Source: Rhabdornis inornatus
Taxonomy: Eukaryota > Chordata > Aves > Passeriformes > Rhabdornithidae
Direction: 5' to 3'
DNA length: 64,000 bases
NCBI GenBank assembly: GCA_013397075.1
Contig: VWZS01004853.1
Span: 124,001-188,000 of the forward strand
The notes beneath the pieces are model-generated. The model was not told where the DNA came from, made no database searches, and saw only the letters and a program-made list of their open reading frames with translations. This document shows, one piece after another, positions 62,401 through 62,794 of the stretch. Numbering within the stretch: the stretch's first letter is position 1; each line of letters starts with the position of its first letter. A program made the translations under genes and the position numbers.

Positions 62401-62794
62401 GAAAATCATTTTCCTTAAAGGAAAAAGTTATTTTCAAAGTGAAATGTTTCAGAAATACATGTGACGCTTGTAATAGTTCTAGTGTAAAGCTGTGAAATTC
62501 ATAATATGTGAATGAATTCAAATAGCTAAGGATACTGAAACAGCCTATTTCAAAATTAATGTGCTCTTTACCTGCAGTTTTTGTTTCCTTTGAAGAACTG
62601 TGTTTTTTTCTTTTCTGCCTTAGTTAATCAGTGATTCTGCCATAGATGAAACAGTGTCATATCATGCTGGTTTATCACTTCAGTCTCAAGATTCCACTAG
62701 CAGTGTGGGAACAGAAGAGGTGCTTCAAATCAGAACTGAGACCCCAAGTTTGGAGGCTTCTTCTCTAGATAACTCTAGCAACCAGCTGCCTGAG
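2335..62794 (+). CDS. FRYL: FRYL, partial gene: 50 coding exons (5' and 3' ends outside window)
   Basis: This is the coding span of the Furry-like scaffold protein. Joining the 50 exons listed below gives 2,507 continuous codons, all with GT-AG junctions and consistent phase. The peptides match my memory of vertebrate FRYL almost throughout, for example SSMSSVAEHC in e1, RRRRRDILRV in e22, and RRRSLDSIDKGD in e49; the last favours FRYL over its paralogue FRY. Family knowledge: Furry proteins are roughly 3,000-residue cytoplasmic scaffolds of alpha-helical HEAT/ARM-like repeats that act with NDR kinases and MOB proteins in cell shape and neurite control. A conserved N-terminal Furry/MOR2-PAG1 domain covers about the first 600 residues; central and C-terminal conserved blocks follow. 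The initiator Met (about 57 residues upstream) and the C-terminal coiled-coil region (about 450 residues) are not here. Promoter and UTRs are also outside. FRY is the main alternative identity and is much less likely. Confidence 0.96.
2914..3010 (+). CDS. FRYL: FRYL e2 (residues 47-79)
   Basis: Encodes DDQQRERDYLLERRD followed by the hydrophobic helix AVDFIFCLVLIEVLKQ, part of the N-terminal Furry domain. The exon begins with one base completing Gly and ends on a full codon. The next intron (574 nt) shows no feature. Confidence 0.96.
3585..3664 (+). CDS. FRYL: FRYL e3 (residues 80-106)
   Basis: Encodes IPVHPVPDPLVHEVLNLAFK and HFKHKEG. The acceptor is TTTCAG and the donor GG|GTAAGT. It carries the conserved loop and helix of the Furry N-terminal domain. 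The next intron (489 nt) is unremarkable apart from a T-run before the e4 acceptor. Confidence 0.96.
4154..4234 (+). CDS. FRYL: FRYL e4 (residues 106-133)
   Basis: Encodes YSGTNTGNVHIIADLYAEVT and GVLAQSK, conserved in FRYL. The donor AA|GTAAGT splits a Lys codon completed in e5. The next intron (441 nt) has no recognised element. Confidence 0.96.
4676..4844 (+). CDS. FRYL: FRYL e5 (residues 133-189)
   Basis: Encodes FQAVRKKFVTELKELRQKEQ, then an amphipathic stretch with LIMGMKFFRVKMYPVEDFEA and ending FQFMQ. It is part of the N-terminal Furry domain. The donor is CAG|GTAAAC. The 854-nt intron that follows is AT-rich with nothing identifiable. Confidence 0.97.
5699..5791 (+). CDS. FRYL: FRYL e6 (residues 190-220)
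   Basis: Thirty-one codons, ECAQYFLEVKDKDIKHALAG then LFVEILIPVAA, phase 0 at both ends. The acceptor is AAAG, preceded by a T-rich tract. The sequence matches FRYL residue for residue as I recall it. Confidence 0.97.
5919..6240 (+). mobile_element. CR1 LINE, 3'-end fragment
   Basis: A 5'-truncated CR1 non-LTR retrotransposon. The last ~60 codons of the ORF2 reverse-transcriptase protein can be read openly: KLKEGR, KKFFT, then EAVDAPSLEV and ARLDGALSNLV, with a TAG stop at 6150-6152. The short 3' UTR ends in AACACAAACCATTCTGTGA, a diverged form of the CR1 tail. CR1 is the dominant LINE of birds, which supports an avian source. Confidence 0.92.
7238..7345. repeat. G/T-rich low-complexity tract
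   Basis: Runs of T and G (repeated GGTTTGG and TTGGTTGG units, then T-runs) fill about 100 nt of intron e6-e7. There is no strict repeat period. Such tracts are common in bird introns. A similar, shorter tract lies at about 15938-15998. Confidence 0.7.
9260..9358 (+). CDS. FRYL: FRYL e7 (residues 221-253)
   Basis: Encodes AVKNEVNVPCLKNFVEMLYQ then TTFELSSRKKHSL, phase 0 at both ends. The acceptor is TTAATAG and the donor CTG|GTATTT. It continues the helical N-terminal domain. Confidence 0.96.
9359..10746 (+). other. FRYL: FRYL intron e7-e8 (1.4 kb)
   Basis: Mostly AT-rich. The segment 10363-10680 is clearly richer in G and C than its surroundings and resembles no element I can name. No exon-like structure was found in it. 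Confidence 0.8.
10747..10848 (+). CDS. FRYL: FRYL e8 (residues 254-287)
   Basis: Thirty-four codons, ALYPLITCLLCVSQKQFFLN then NWHVFLQNCLSHLK, phase 0 at both ends. The acceptor is CTCATAG after a C/T tract and the donor AAG|GTAAGA. The longer overlapping ORF from 10599 reads a different frame and is not the real product. The exon is needed for continuity between e7 and e9. Confidence 0.96.
10849..13626 (+). other. FRYL: FRYL intron e8-e8a (2.8 kb)
   Basis: AT-rich apart from a more GC-rich stretch at about 12540-13170. That stretch may be an old transposon remnant, but I cannot assign it. No CR1 end or exon-like segment was seen. If e8a is skipped, the intron runs from 10849 to 16896. Confidence 0.8.
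13627..13671 (+). CDS. FRYL: FRYL e8a, candidate 45-nt cassette exon
   Basis: Forty-five nucleotides with a good acceptor (TTTATTTAG) and donor (CAG|GTGAGT). They encode MPSNNSIRKQIETLQ in phase 0 between e8 and e9, so both inclusion and skipping keep the frame. My recollection of human FRYL is that the main form joins SHLK directly to NKDPK, which would make this an alternative exon. I also recall a similar peptide in FRY, but less surely. Its effect would be a 15-residue polar/basic insert in the N-terminal repeat region. Confidence 0.8.
13672..16896 (+). other. FRYL: FRYL intron e8a-e9 (3.2 kb)
   Basis: AT-rich, with a G/T-rich low-complexity run near 15938-15998 and a GC-richer patch near 16360-16500. 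I see no assignable repeat, RNA gene or exon. Confidence 0.8.
16897..17000 (+). CDS. FRYL: FRYL e9 (residues 288-322)
   Basis: Encodes NKDPKMSRVALESLYRLLWV then YVIRIKCESNTVTQ. It is a highly conserved Furry N-terminal block. The acceptor is TTTTACAG and the donor AAG|GTAAGT, splitting a Ser codon. The next intron (632 nt) holds nothing recognisable. Confidence 0.97.
17633..17741 (+). CDS. FRYL: FRYL e10 (residues 322-358)
   Basis: Encodes RLMSIVSALFPKGSRSVVPR then DTPLNIFVKIIQFIAQ. It ends on a full codon with donor CAG|GTAAGA. The next intron (1,002 nt) carries an A17 run at 18581-18597 and no other feature. Confidence 0.97.
18581..18597. repeat. Poly(A) run, 17 nt
   Basis: Seventeen consecutive A residues in intron e10-e11. 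No retroposed sequence lies directly upstream that I recognise, so it is treated as a simple repeat. Confidence 0.85.
18744..18830 (+). CDS. FRYL: FRYL e11 (residues 359-387)
   Basis: Encodes ERLDFAMKEIIFDLLSVGKS then PKTFTINPE, phase 0 at both ends. The acceptor is TTTATAG and the donor GAG|GTAATA. The next intron (650 nt) shows no recognised element. Confidence 0.97.
19481..19652 (+). CDS. FRYL: FRYL e12 (residues 388-445)
   Basis: Encodes RMNIGLRVFLVIADSLQQKD, GEPPMPTTGVVLPSGNTLRV, then a Lys-rich stretch ending DEEAKVI. The acceptor is TTGAAG after a strong T-rich tract. The donor G|GTATGT splits a Gly codon. The next intron (750 nt) holds the tandem repeat at 19826-19920. Confidence 0.97.
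19826..19920. repeat. Short tandem repeat, four CTAGGTCTTTTCT units
   Basis: Four diverged copies of CTAGGTCTTTTCT begin at about 19829, 19850, 19878 and 19893, separated by pyrimidine-rich spacers and followed by a CT-rich run. The second copy repeats the preceding AAAT as well. It is a small intronic minisatellite with no coding meaning. Confidence 0.75.
20403..20535 (+). CDS. FRYL: FRYL e13 (residues 445-489)
   Basis: Encodes MSIYYPQVRKALDSILRHLD then KEVGRPMCMTSVQMSNKEPE and DMI. The donor AC|GTATGT splits a Thr codon. It follows the Furry N-terminal domain pattern of paired helices. The next intron is short (254 nt). Confidence 0.97.
20790..20897 (+). CDS. FRYL: FRYL e14 (residues 489-525)
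   Basis: Encodes GERKPKIDLFRTCIAAIPRL then IPDGMSRTDLIELLA. The acceptor is CTGTAG and the donor AG|GTAAGA, splitting an Arg codon. Confidence 0.97.
20898..22093 (+). other. FRYL: FRYL intron e14-e15 (1.2 kb)
   Basis: AT-rich with a C/T-rich simple tract near 21178-21206. No transposon or exon could be assigned. Confidence 0.8.
22094..22331 (+). CDS. FRYL: FRYL e15 (residues 525-604)
   Basis: Encodes LTIHMDEELRALAFNTLQAL, MLDFPDWREDVLSGFVYFIV, then a helix ending VQLINQWKQAAQ and NKTQDSQ. It is typical HEAT-like paired helices near the end of the Furry N-terminal domain. The donor is CAG|GTATAT. The next intron (617 nt) is featureless. Confidence 0.97.
22949..23134 (+). CDS. FRYL: FRYL e16 (residues 605-666)
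   Basis: Encodes RGVSNGAAHTLPLERTLYSS, VFHVVEGFALVILCSTRPAT, then a helix ending LFTLLEISK. The first residue is Arg where I recall His in human. Phase 0 at both ends. The intron after it is only 89 nt (23135-23223), the shortest in the window. It carries no in-frame stop, but its length breaks the frame if retained. Confidence 0.96.
23224..23310 (+). CDS. FRYL: FRYL e17 (residues 667-695)
   Basis: Encodes SDDELAIDVMDRLSATILES then FIHLTGADQ, phase 0 at both ends. The acceptor is TTGTAG and the donor CAG|GTAGGA. The next intron (739 nt) is AT-rich with nothing identified. Confidence 0.97.
24050..24318 (+). CDS. FRYL: FRYL e18 (residues 696-785)
   Basis: Encodes TTLLYCPSSIDLQTLADWNS, a Trp-rich stretch with SPSHIWIFAHVTQGQDPWII, then YAWTFAYTRLQLLSPQVDI. 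The donor AA|GTAAGT splits an Asn codon. The next intron (421 nt) has no feature. Confidence 0.97.
24740..24935 (+). CDS. FRYL: FRYL e19 (residues 785-850)
   Basis: Encodes SPINAKKVNTTTSSDSYIGL, WRNYLILCCSAASSSNSSTS, then a Pro/Ser linker with SPPETLASTPDSGYSIDSR. The linker looks disordered and carries several Ser/Thr-Pro sites (SPPET, STPDS). The donor is AGA|GTAAGT. The next intron (957 nt) shows nothing assignable. Confidence 0.96.
25893..26017 (+). CDS. FRYL: FRYL e20 (residues 851-892)
   Basis: Encodes IIGIPSPSSLFKHIVPMMRS then ESMEITESLVLGLGRTNPGA and F. The acceptor is TTCTTAG and the donor AG|GTAACT, splitting an Arg codon. Confidence 0.97.
26018..28128 (+). other. FRYL: FRYL intron e20-e21 (2.1 kb)
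   Basis: AT-rich, with a T-rich low-complexity stretch near 26080-26112 and a short (TA)n near 27069-27081. No repeat family, RNA gene or exon was recognised. Confidence 0.8.
28129..28186 (+). CDS. FRYL: FRYL e21 (residues 892-911)
   Basis: A 58-nt exon encoding ELIEELHPIIKEALERRPE after the base completing Arg. The acceptor is AATTCAG and the donor GAG|GTAATT. It is a charged amphipathic helix conserved in FRYL. Confidence 0.96.
28187..29548 (+). other. FRYL: FRYL intron e21-e22 (1.4 kb)
   Basis: Holds the longest CR1 fragment of the window (28689-29245, minus strand). The rest is AT-rich without assignable content. Confidence 0.85.
28689..29245 (-). mobile_element. CR1 LINE, 3'-end fragment (longest copy)
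   Basis: It begins on the + strand with ATCATAGAATATTTGGGGTT, the reverse complement of the CR1 3' tail, and runs for about 560 nt. Characteristic CR1 phrases follow: CTCTGGGCAGCCTGTTCCAG, TTCTCTTCTCCAGGCTGAAC, and GAGGTGCTCCAGCCCTCTGA. It is 5'-truncated and contains the diverged C-terminal part of the ORF2 reverse transcriptase on the minus strand. It lies opposite to FRYL transcription. The inner limit is approximate. Confidence 0.93.
29549..29640 (+). CDS. FRYL: FRYL e22 (residues 912-942)
   Basis: Encodes NMKRRRRRDILRVQLVRIFE then LLADAGVISH. It has a strongly basic cluster (KRRRRR), conserved in FRYL as I recall it, that could serve as a nuclear-localisation-like or acidic-partner-binding patch; that role is inference. 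The donor is CAG|GTAGGG. Confidence 0.97.
29641..30742 (+). other. FRYL: FRYL intron e22-e23 (1.1 kb)
   Basis: No assignable repeat or exon. There is a short tandem duplication of ATCAACATGCT near 30362-30383 and a G-rich patch near 30440-30460. Confidence 0.8.
30743..30915 (+). CDS. FRYL: FRYL e23 (residues 942-1000)
   Basis: Encodes ASGGLDNETHSLNNTLLEYV, DLTRQLLEAENEKDSDTLKD, then IRCHFSALVANIIQNVP. The donor G|GTATGT splits a Val codon. The next intron (445 nt) is featureless. Confidence 0.97.
31361..31521 (+). CDS. FRYL: FRYL e24 (residues 1000-1053)
   Basis: Encodes HQRRSVFPQQSLRHSLFMLF, SHWAGPFSIMFTPLDRYSDR, then NMRINRHQYCALK. It is a conserved central-domain block. The acceptor is TTACAG and the donor AAG|GTATTT. 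The next intron (510 nt) has nothing recognised. Confidence 0.97.
32032..32142 (+). CDS. FRYL: FRYL e25 (residues 1054-1090)
   Basis: Encodes AMSAVLCCGPVADNVGLSSD then GYLYKWLDNILDSQDKK, phase 0 at both ends. The acceptor is CCAAAG and the donor AAG|GTAATA. The next intron (873 nt) holds no assignable feature. Confidence 0.97.
33016..33170 (+). CDS. FRYL: FRYL e26 (residues 1091-1142)
   Basis: Encodes VHQLGCEAVMLLLELNPDQS, NLMYWAVDRCYTGSKRVAAG, then CFKAIASVFQN. It is a central HEAT-like repeat. The donor CAG|GTACTA splits an Arg codon. The next intron is 246 nt. Confidence 0.97.
33417..33516 (+). CDS. FRYL: FRYL e27 (residues 1142-1175)
   Basis: Encodes DYQCDTVTLLNLILFKAADS then TRAIYEVAMQLLQ. 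The acceptor is TCCTAG. The donor CAG|GTTTGT lacks the usual A at position +3 and is one of the weaker sites here, but the reading frame leaves no better choice. Confidence 0.95.
33517..34601 (+). other. FRYL: FRYL intron e27-e28 (1.1 kb)
   Basis: The stretch 33650-34000 is slightly more GC-rich than its surroundings and may be a decayed repeat. I cannot name it. No exon-like sequence was found. Confidence 0.75.
34602..34770 (+). CDS. FRYL: FRYL e28 (residues 1176-1232)
   Basis: Encodes ILEPKMFRYTHKLEVQRMDG, VLGQPSPLPHLYSMSYYQLS, then EELARTYPELTLAIFS. The donor G|GTATGA splits a Glu codon. The next intron (768 nt) is AT-rich without features. Confidence 0.97.
35539..35798 (+). CDS. FRYL: FRYL e29 (residues 1232-1318)
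   Basis: Encodes VSQRIQTAHPAGRQVMLHYL, LPWMNNIELVDLKPLPTIRR, an acidic QDEDEEDS loop, then RWLRGEGWGSPQATAMVLNN and LMYMTAK. It is one of the best-conserved parts of the Furry central region. The donor is AAG|GTAAAA. Confidence 0.97.
36343..36720 (-). mobile_element. CR1 LINE, 3'-end fragment
   Basis: It begins TTCACAGAATTATTAGAGTT and runs into CR1-like phrases: GACCACTTCCCCTGCCAAGG, CTCAGCAGCCTGTTCC, and AAGAAGTTCTTCTTCACATT. It is in minus orientation, 5'-truncated and more diverged than the other copies. It ends near CCTCAGTCTAAT, just before a TA-rich microsatellite. Confidence 0.88.
36724..36815. repeat. TA/TATACA-rich simple repeat with a hairpin
   Basis: Alternating TA and TATACA/CACATA units fill about 90 nt after the CR1 fragment. 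Within it, 36741-36762 (TATAGTATGT, AC, ACATACTATA) is a perfect inverted repeat with a 2-nt centre. Confidence 0.8.
37032..37172 (+). CDS. FRYL: FRYL e30 (residues 1319-1365)
   Basis: Encodes YGDEVAWSEIENVWTTLADS, WPKNLKIILHFLISICGVNS, then EPSLLPY, phase 0 at both ends. The acceptor is TTTCTAG and the donor TAT|GTGAGT. The next intron (485 nt) ends in a (TA)n plus T18 tract. Confidence 0.97.
37617..37650. repeat. FRYL: (TA)n followed by T18 next to the e31 acceptor
   Basis: About 15 nt of alternating TA then 18 T residues (37633-37650) sit immediately before ATGGCAG, the e31 acceptor. The T-run therefore serves as the polypyrimidine tract and is likely to vary in length between individuals. 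Confidence 0.85.
37658..37826 (+). CDS. FRYL: FRYL e31 (residues 1366-1422)
   Basis: Encodes VKKVIVYLGRDKTMQLLEEL, VSELQLTDPVSSGVSHMDNP, then PYYRITSSYKIPSVTS. The donor G|GTAAGC splits a Gly codon. It marks the change from helical repeats to a Ser/Thr-rich linker. Confidence 0.97.
37827..39122 (+). other. FRYL: FRYL intron e31-e32 (1.3 kb)
   Basis: AT-rich throughout. I see no repeat family, RNA gene or exon-like segment. Confidence 0.8.
39123..39207 (+). CDS. FRYL: FRYL e32 (residues 1422-1450)
   Basis: Encodes TTSSSNTMVAPTDGNPDSKH then MKDSIEE, a polar disordered linker. The donor AA|GTAAGT splits an Asn codon. It is less conserved than neighbouring exons: I recall NKPIKENIEE in human where this has SKHMKDSIEE. 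Confidence 0.95.
39208..40986 (+). other. FRYL: FRYL intron e32-e33 (1.8 kb)
   Basis: Holds a short + strand CR1 end (39510-39692). The rest is AT-rich with no assignable features. Confidence 0.85.
39510..39692 (+). mobile_element. CR1 LINE, short 3'-end fragment
   Basis: About 180 nt carrying the last ORF2 codons (GGATGCCCCATCTCTGGAAG and CTGAGCAACCTGGTCTAG) and the 3' UTR with AAGGTCCCTTCCAACCCAAG and a diverged CATTCTGTGA tail. It is in the same orientation as FRYL. Confidence 0.92.
40987..41099 (+). CDS. FRYL: FRYL e33 (residues 1450-1488)
   Basis: Encodes YAHLDIYSGLNSNLNRQHHR, then LESRYSSSSGGSYEEEK. The acceptor is CTGACAG and the donor A|GTAATA, splitting a Ser codon. It has a Ser-rich then acidic linker. 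Confidence 0.96.
41100..43404 (+). other. FRYL: FRYL intron e33-e34 (2.3 kb)
   Basis: No identified transposon. A ~50-nt segment at 41949-41999 resembles 44310-44361 in a later intron, pointing to a shared, unassigned repeat family. The part 42020-43090 has many short decayed ORFs on the minus strand and may contain old interspersed repeats. Confidence 0.75.
41949..41999 (+). repeat. Unassigned interspersed repeat, copy 1
   Basis: ACTTTGTACTTCACCCTGCA and the following ~30 nt (to GGTCATGCTA) match 44310-44361 in the same orientation at roughly three positions in four, with one gap. The family was not recognised. Confidence 0.5.
43405..43555 (+). CDS. FRYL: FRYL e34 (residues 1488-1538)
   Basis: Encodes DSMPLYSNWRLKVMEHNQGE, PLPFPPSGGCWSPLVDYLPE, then TSPPGMSLH. 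The acceptor is GTCTTAG and the donor CAG|GTAGCT, splitting an Arg codon. The next intron (337 nt) has no feature. Confidence 0.97.
43893..43996 (+). CDS. FRYL: FRYL e35 (residues 1538-1573)
   Basis: Encodes CNIAVILLTDLIVDHSVKVE then WGGYLHLLLHAIFI, hydrophobic paired helices. The acceptor TTTTAG follows a long T tract. The donor G|GTAACT splits a Gly codon. Confidence 0.97.
43997..44551 (+). other. FRYL: FRYL intron e35-e36 (0.6 kb), unassigned repeat copy 2
   Basis: AT-rich. The segment 44310-44361 (ACTTTGTACTTTAACCTTGC and following) resembles 41949-41999. Nothing else was recognised. Confidence 0.7.
44552..44737 (+). CDS. FRYL: FRYL e36 (residues 1573-1635)
   Basis: Encodes FDHGHPEVYEHCKRLLLHLL, IVMGSGSNVQSVASVLLRNR, then EFNESRVLTVKQTTHLDYTF and T. 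The donor G|GTAGGC splits the next codon, whose identity depends on which e37 acceptor is used. Confidence 0.97.
44738..46409 (+). other. FRYL: FRYL intron e36-e37 (1.7 kb)
   Basis: AT-rich, with no recognised repeat or exon. It ends in the tandem acceptor TTTCAGCAG. Confidence 0.8.
46410..46614 (+). CDS. FRYL: FRYL e37 (residues 1635-1703), NAGNAG acceptor
   Basis: Encodes AGVHDFIPDYQPSPMTDSGL, then a Ser run, SISLGNTSAAISQLHTTILN and EVDISVEQDEKVKTLIEFIT. The acceptor is TTTCAG|CAG|G. The upstream AG (start 46410) gives T-A-G-V-H-D, the same length as human T-G-G-I-N-D. The downstream AG (start 46413) would drop one residue. The Ser-rich segment is a disordered linker with a DSGLSS motif. 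Confidence 0.93.
46615..47469 (+). other. FRYL: FRYL intron e37-e38 (0.9 kb)
   Basis: AT-rich. No repeat, RNA gene or exon-like segment was recognised. Confidence 0.8.
47470..47591 (+). CDS. FRYL: FRYL e38 (residues 1703-1744)
   Basis: Encodes KRGPLWNHEDVSAKNPNIKS, then AEQLTVFLKHVVSIFKQSSS. The acceptor is TTTTTAG and the donor G|GTATGT, splitting a Gly codon. The next intron (472 nt) is featureless. Confidence 0.97.
48064..48254 (+). CDS. FRYL: FRYL e39 (residues 1744-1807)
   Basis: Encodes GYQLEHRLSEVALQTALSCS, SRHYAGRSFQIFRALKQPLT, then VLSRLVETVGDAGEEAQ. The acceptor TAATAG is followed by GAG, a possible weak tandem site. The first AG preserves the human length. The donor is CAG|GTATTT. 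The next intron (650 nt) has nothing recognised. Confidence 0.96.
48905..48999 (+). CDS. FRYL: FRYL e40 (residues 1808-1839)
   Basis: Encodes GFVIELLLTLESAIDTLAET then MKHYDLLSALS. The acceptor is CCCCAG and the donor CA|GTAAGT, splitting a Gln codon. Confidence 0.97.
49000..50012 (+). other. FRYL: FRYL intron e40-e41 (1.0 kb)
   Basis: AT-rich. No assignable repeat, RNA gene or exon. Confidence 0.8.
50013..50620 (+). CDS. FRYL: FRYL e41 (residues 1839-2042), largest exon
   Basis: At 608 nt this is more than twice the size of any other exon here. The first half is polar and basic (TSYHDSVMGNKYAANRKSTG, then RRGDRRRSNTLDIMDG and ARTRSLSSLRE), with several R-x-x-S/T sites fitting basic-directed kinases. 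The second half returns to helical repeats (IFWIAASLLESDYEYEYLLA, LQQLFLKGFTSASTQEMTVH). It opens the C-terminal conserved block of the Furry family. The acceptor is CATTTTAG and the donor G|GTATCT. The intron after it (586 nt) has no feature. Confidence 0.97.
51207..51304 (+). CDS. FRYL: FRYL e42 (residues 2042-2074)
   Basis: Encodes FPLNILCLLPHLIQHFDNPT then QFCKETADRIAK after completing Gly. The acceptor is GTTTAG and the donor AAG|GTATGT. Confidence 0.97.
51305..52274 (+). other. FRYL: FRYL intron e42-e43 (1.0 kb)
   Basis: A GC-richer patch at about 51765-51990 and a threefold GAAATCT(T)GG motif near 52158-52196 stand out. Neither can be assigned to a known element. Confidence 0.7.
52275..52445 (+). 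CDS. FRYL: FRYL e43 (residues 2075-2131)
   Basis: Encodes VCAEEKSPTLANLAHMMSLY, STHSYSRDCSNWINVVCRYL, then HDSFSDATFNLITYLAE, phase 0 at both ends. The acceptor is TTTCAG and the donor GAG|GTAAAT. The next intron (957 nt) is AT-rich and unassigned. Confidence 0.97.
53403..53543 (+). CDS. FRYL: FRYL e44 (residues 2132-2178)
   Basis: Encodes LLEKGLSSMQQSLLQIIYSL, LSHIDLSTAPVKQFNLEIIK, then VIGKYVQ, phase 0 at both ends. The acceptor TTTTTTTAG is strong and the donor is CAG|GTAGGT. Confidence 0.97.
53544..55637 (+). other. FRYL: FRYL intron e44-e45 (2.1 kb)
   Basis: AT-rich except for a GC-rich segment at about 55310-55530, which I cannot assign. A short A-run lies at about 54803-54814. No exon or RNA gene was recognised. 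Confidence 0.78.
55638..55835 (+). CDS. FRYL: FRYL e45 (residues 2179-2244)
   Basis: Encodes SPYWKEALNILKLVVSRSAS, LVVPNDIPKSYGGDIGSPEI, then FTKIFNNVSKELPGKTLDFH and FDISE, phase 0 at both ends. This is close to the end of the C-terminal helical block. The acceptor is CTTCAG and the donor GAG|GTAATT. Confidence 0.97.
55836..57056 (+). other. FRYL: FRYL intron e45-e46 (1.2 kb)
   Basis: Contains a small direct duplication of CTCAAGGGTATCTC (about 56085 and 56113). Nothing else was identified. Confidence 0.75.
57057..57218 (+). CDS. FRYL: FRYL e46 (residues 2245-2298)
   Basis: Encodes TPIIGNKYGDQHSAAGRNGK, PKVIAVTRSTSSTSSGSNSN, then ALVPVSWKRPQPSQ, phase 0 at both ends. It is Ser-rich and probably disordered, linking helical repeats to the acidic region. 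The intron to e47 is 286 nt. Confidence 0.97.
57505..57579 (+). CDS. FRYL: FRYL e47 (residues 2299-2323)
   Basis: Twenty-five codons, RRTREKLMNVLSLCGPDSGL then PKNPS, phase 0 at both ends. The acceptor is TTTTCAG and the donor TCG|GTAAGT. Confidence 0.96.
57580..58692 (+). other. FRYL: FRYL intron e47-e48 (1.1 kb)
   Basis: AT-rich. An ATCATAGAATTGAAAATAAC string near 57922 looks like the outermost CR1 tail, but no CR1 body follows. No other feature. Confidence 0.75.
58693..58869 (+). CDS. FRYL: FRYL e48 (residues 2324-2382)
   Basis: Encodes VVFSSNEDLEVGDQQTSLIS, ATEEVIQEEEVAVEDNTSEQ, then FGVFKDFDFLDVELEDAE. It is strongly acidic with a hydrophobic FKDFDFLDVELE core, which may be a short docking or activation-like motif (inference). 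The donor is GAG|GTGAGA. Confidence 0.97.
58870..61195 (+). other. FRYL: FRYL intron e48-e48a (2.3 kb)
   Basis: AT-rich with no recognised transposon. The 3' end carries a long pyrimidine-rich tract with a TGC at 61186-61188 just before the candidate microexon acceptor. Confidence 0.8.
61196..61204 (+). CDS. FRYL: FRYL e48a, candidate 9-nt microexon (E-L-Q)
   Basis: GAGCTGCAG is flanked by a strong acceptor (TTTTTGCTAACCAG) and a consensus donor (GTAAGT). It lies in phase 0 between e48 (ends GAG) and e49 (starts GGT), so it would insert Glu-Leu-Gln between the acidic ELEDAE and GESMDN without a frame change. A TGC lies 7 nt upstream of the exon, the arrangement seen in SRRM4-dependent neuronal microexons. 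I do not recall ELQ in the human reference protein, so it is called alternative. Confidence 0.7.
61541..61744 (+). CDS. FRYL: FRYL e49 (residues 2383-2450)
   Basis: Encodes GESMDNFNWGVRRRSLDSID, KGDTPSLQECQYSGSTPSLN, then LTNQEDTDESSEEEAALTAS and QILSRSQM, phase 0 at both ends. RRRSLDS is a strong basic-directed phosphorylation motif. The region is disordered and acidic. The acceptor is TATTACAG and the donor ATG|GTAGGT. The next intron (879 nt) is AT-rich and empty. Confidence 0.97.
62624..62794 (+). CDS. FRYL: FRYL e50 (residues 2451-2507), last exon in window
   Basis: Encodes LISDSAIDETVSYHAGLSLQ, SQDSTSSVGTEEVLQIRTET, then PSLEASSLDNSSNQLPE. The first half differs clearly from human (I recall LNSDSATDETIPDHP), as expected for a disordered tail. 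The donor GAG|GTGGGG is weak but is fixed by the human junction after LPE. The reading continues for 15 codons into the intron before a stop. Confidence 0.92.

Noticed and set aside
2335..62794. Identity as the paralogue FRY
   Set aside because: Diagnostic peptides, including the e49 DKGDTPSLQE stretch, fit FRYL rather than FRY as I recall them. A direct alignment to both would settle it.
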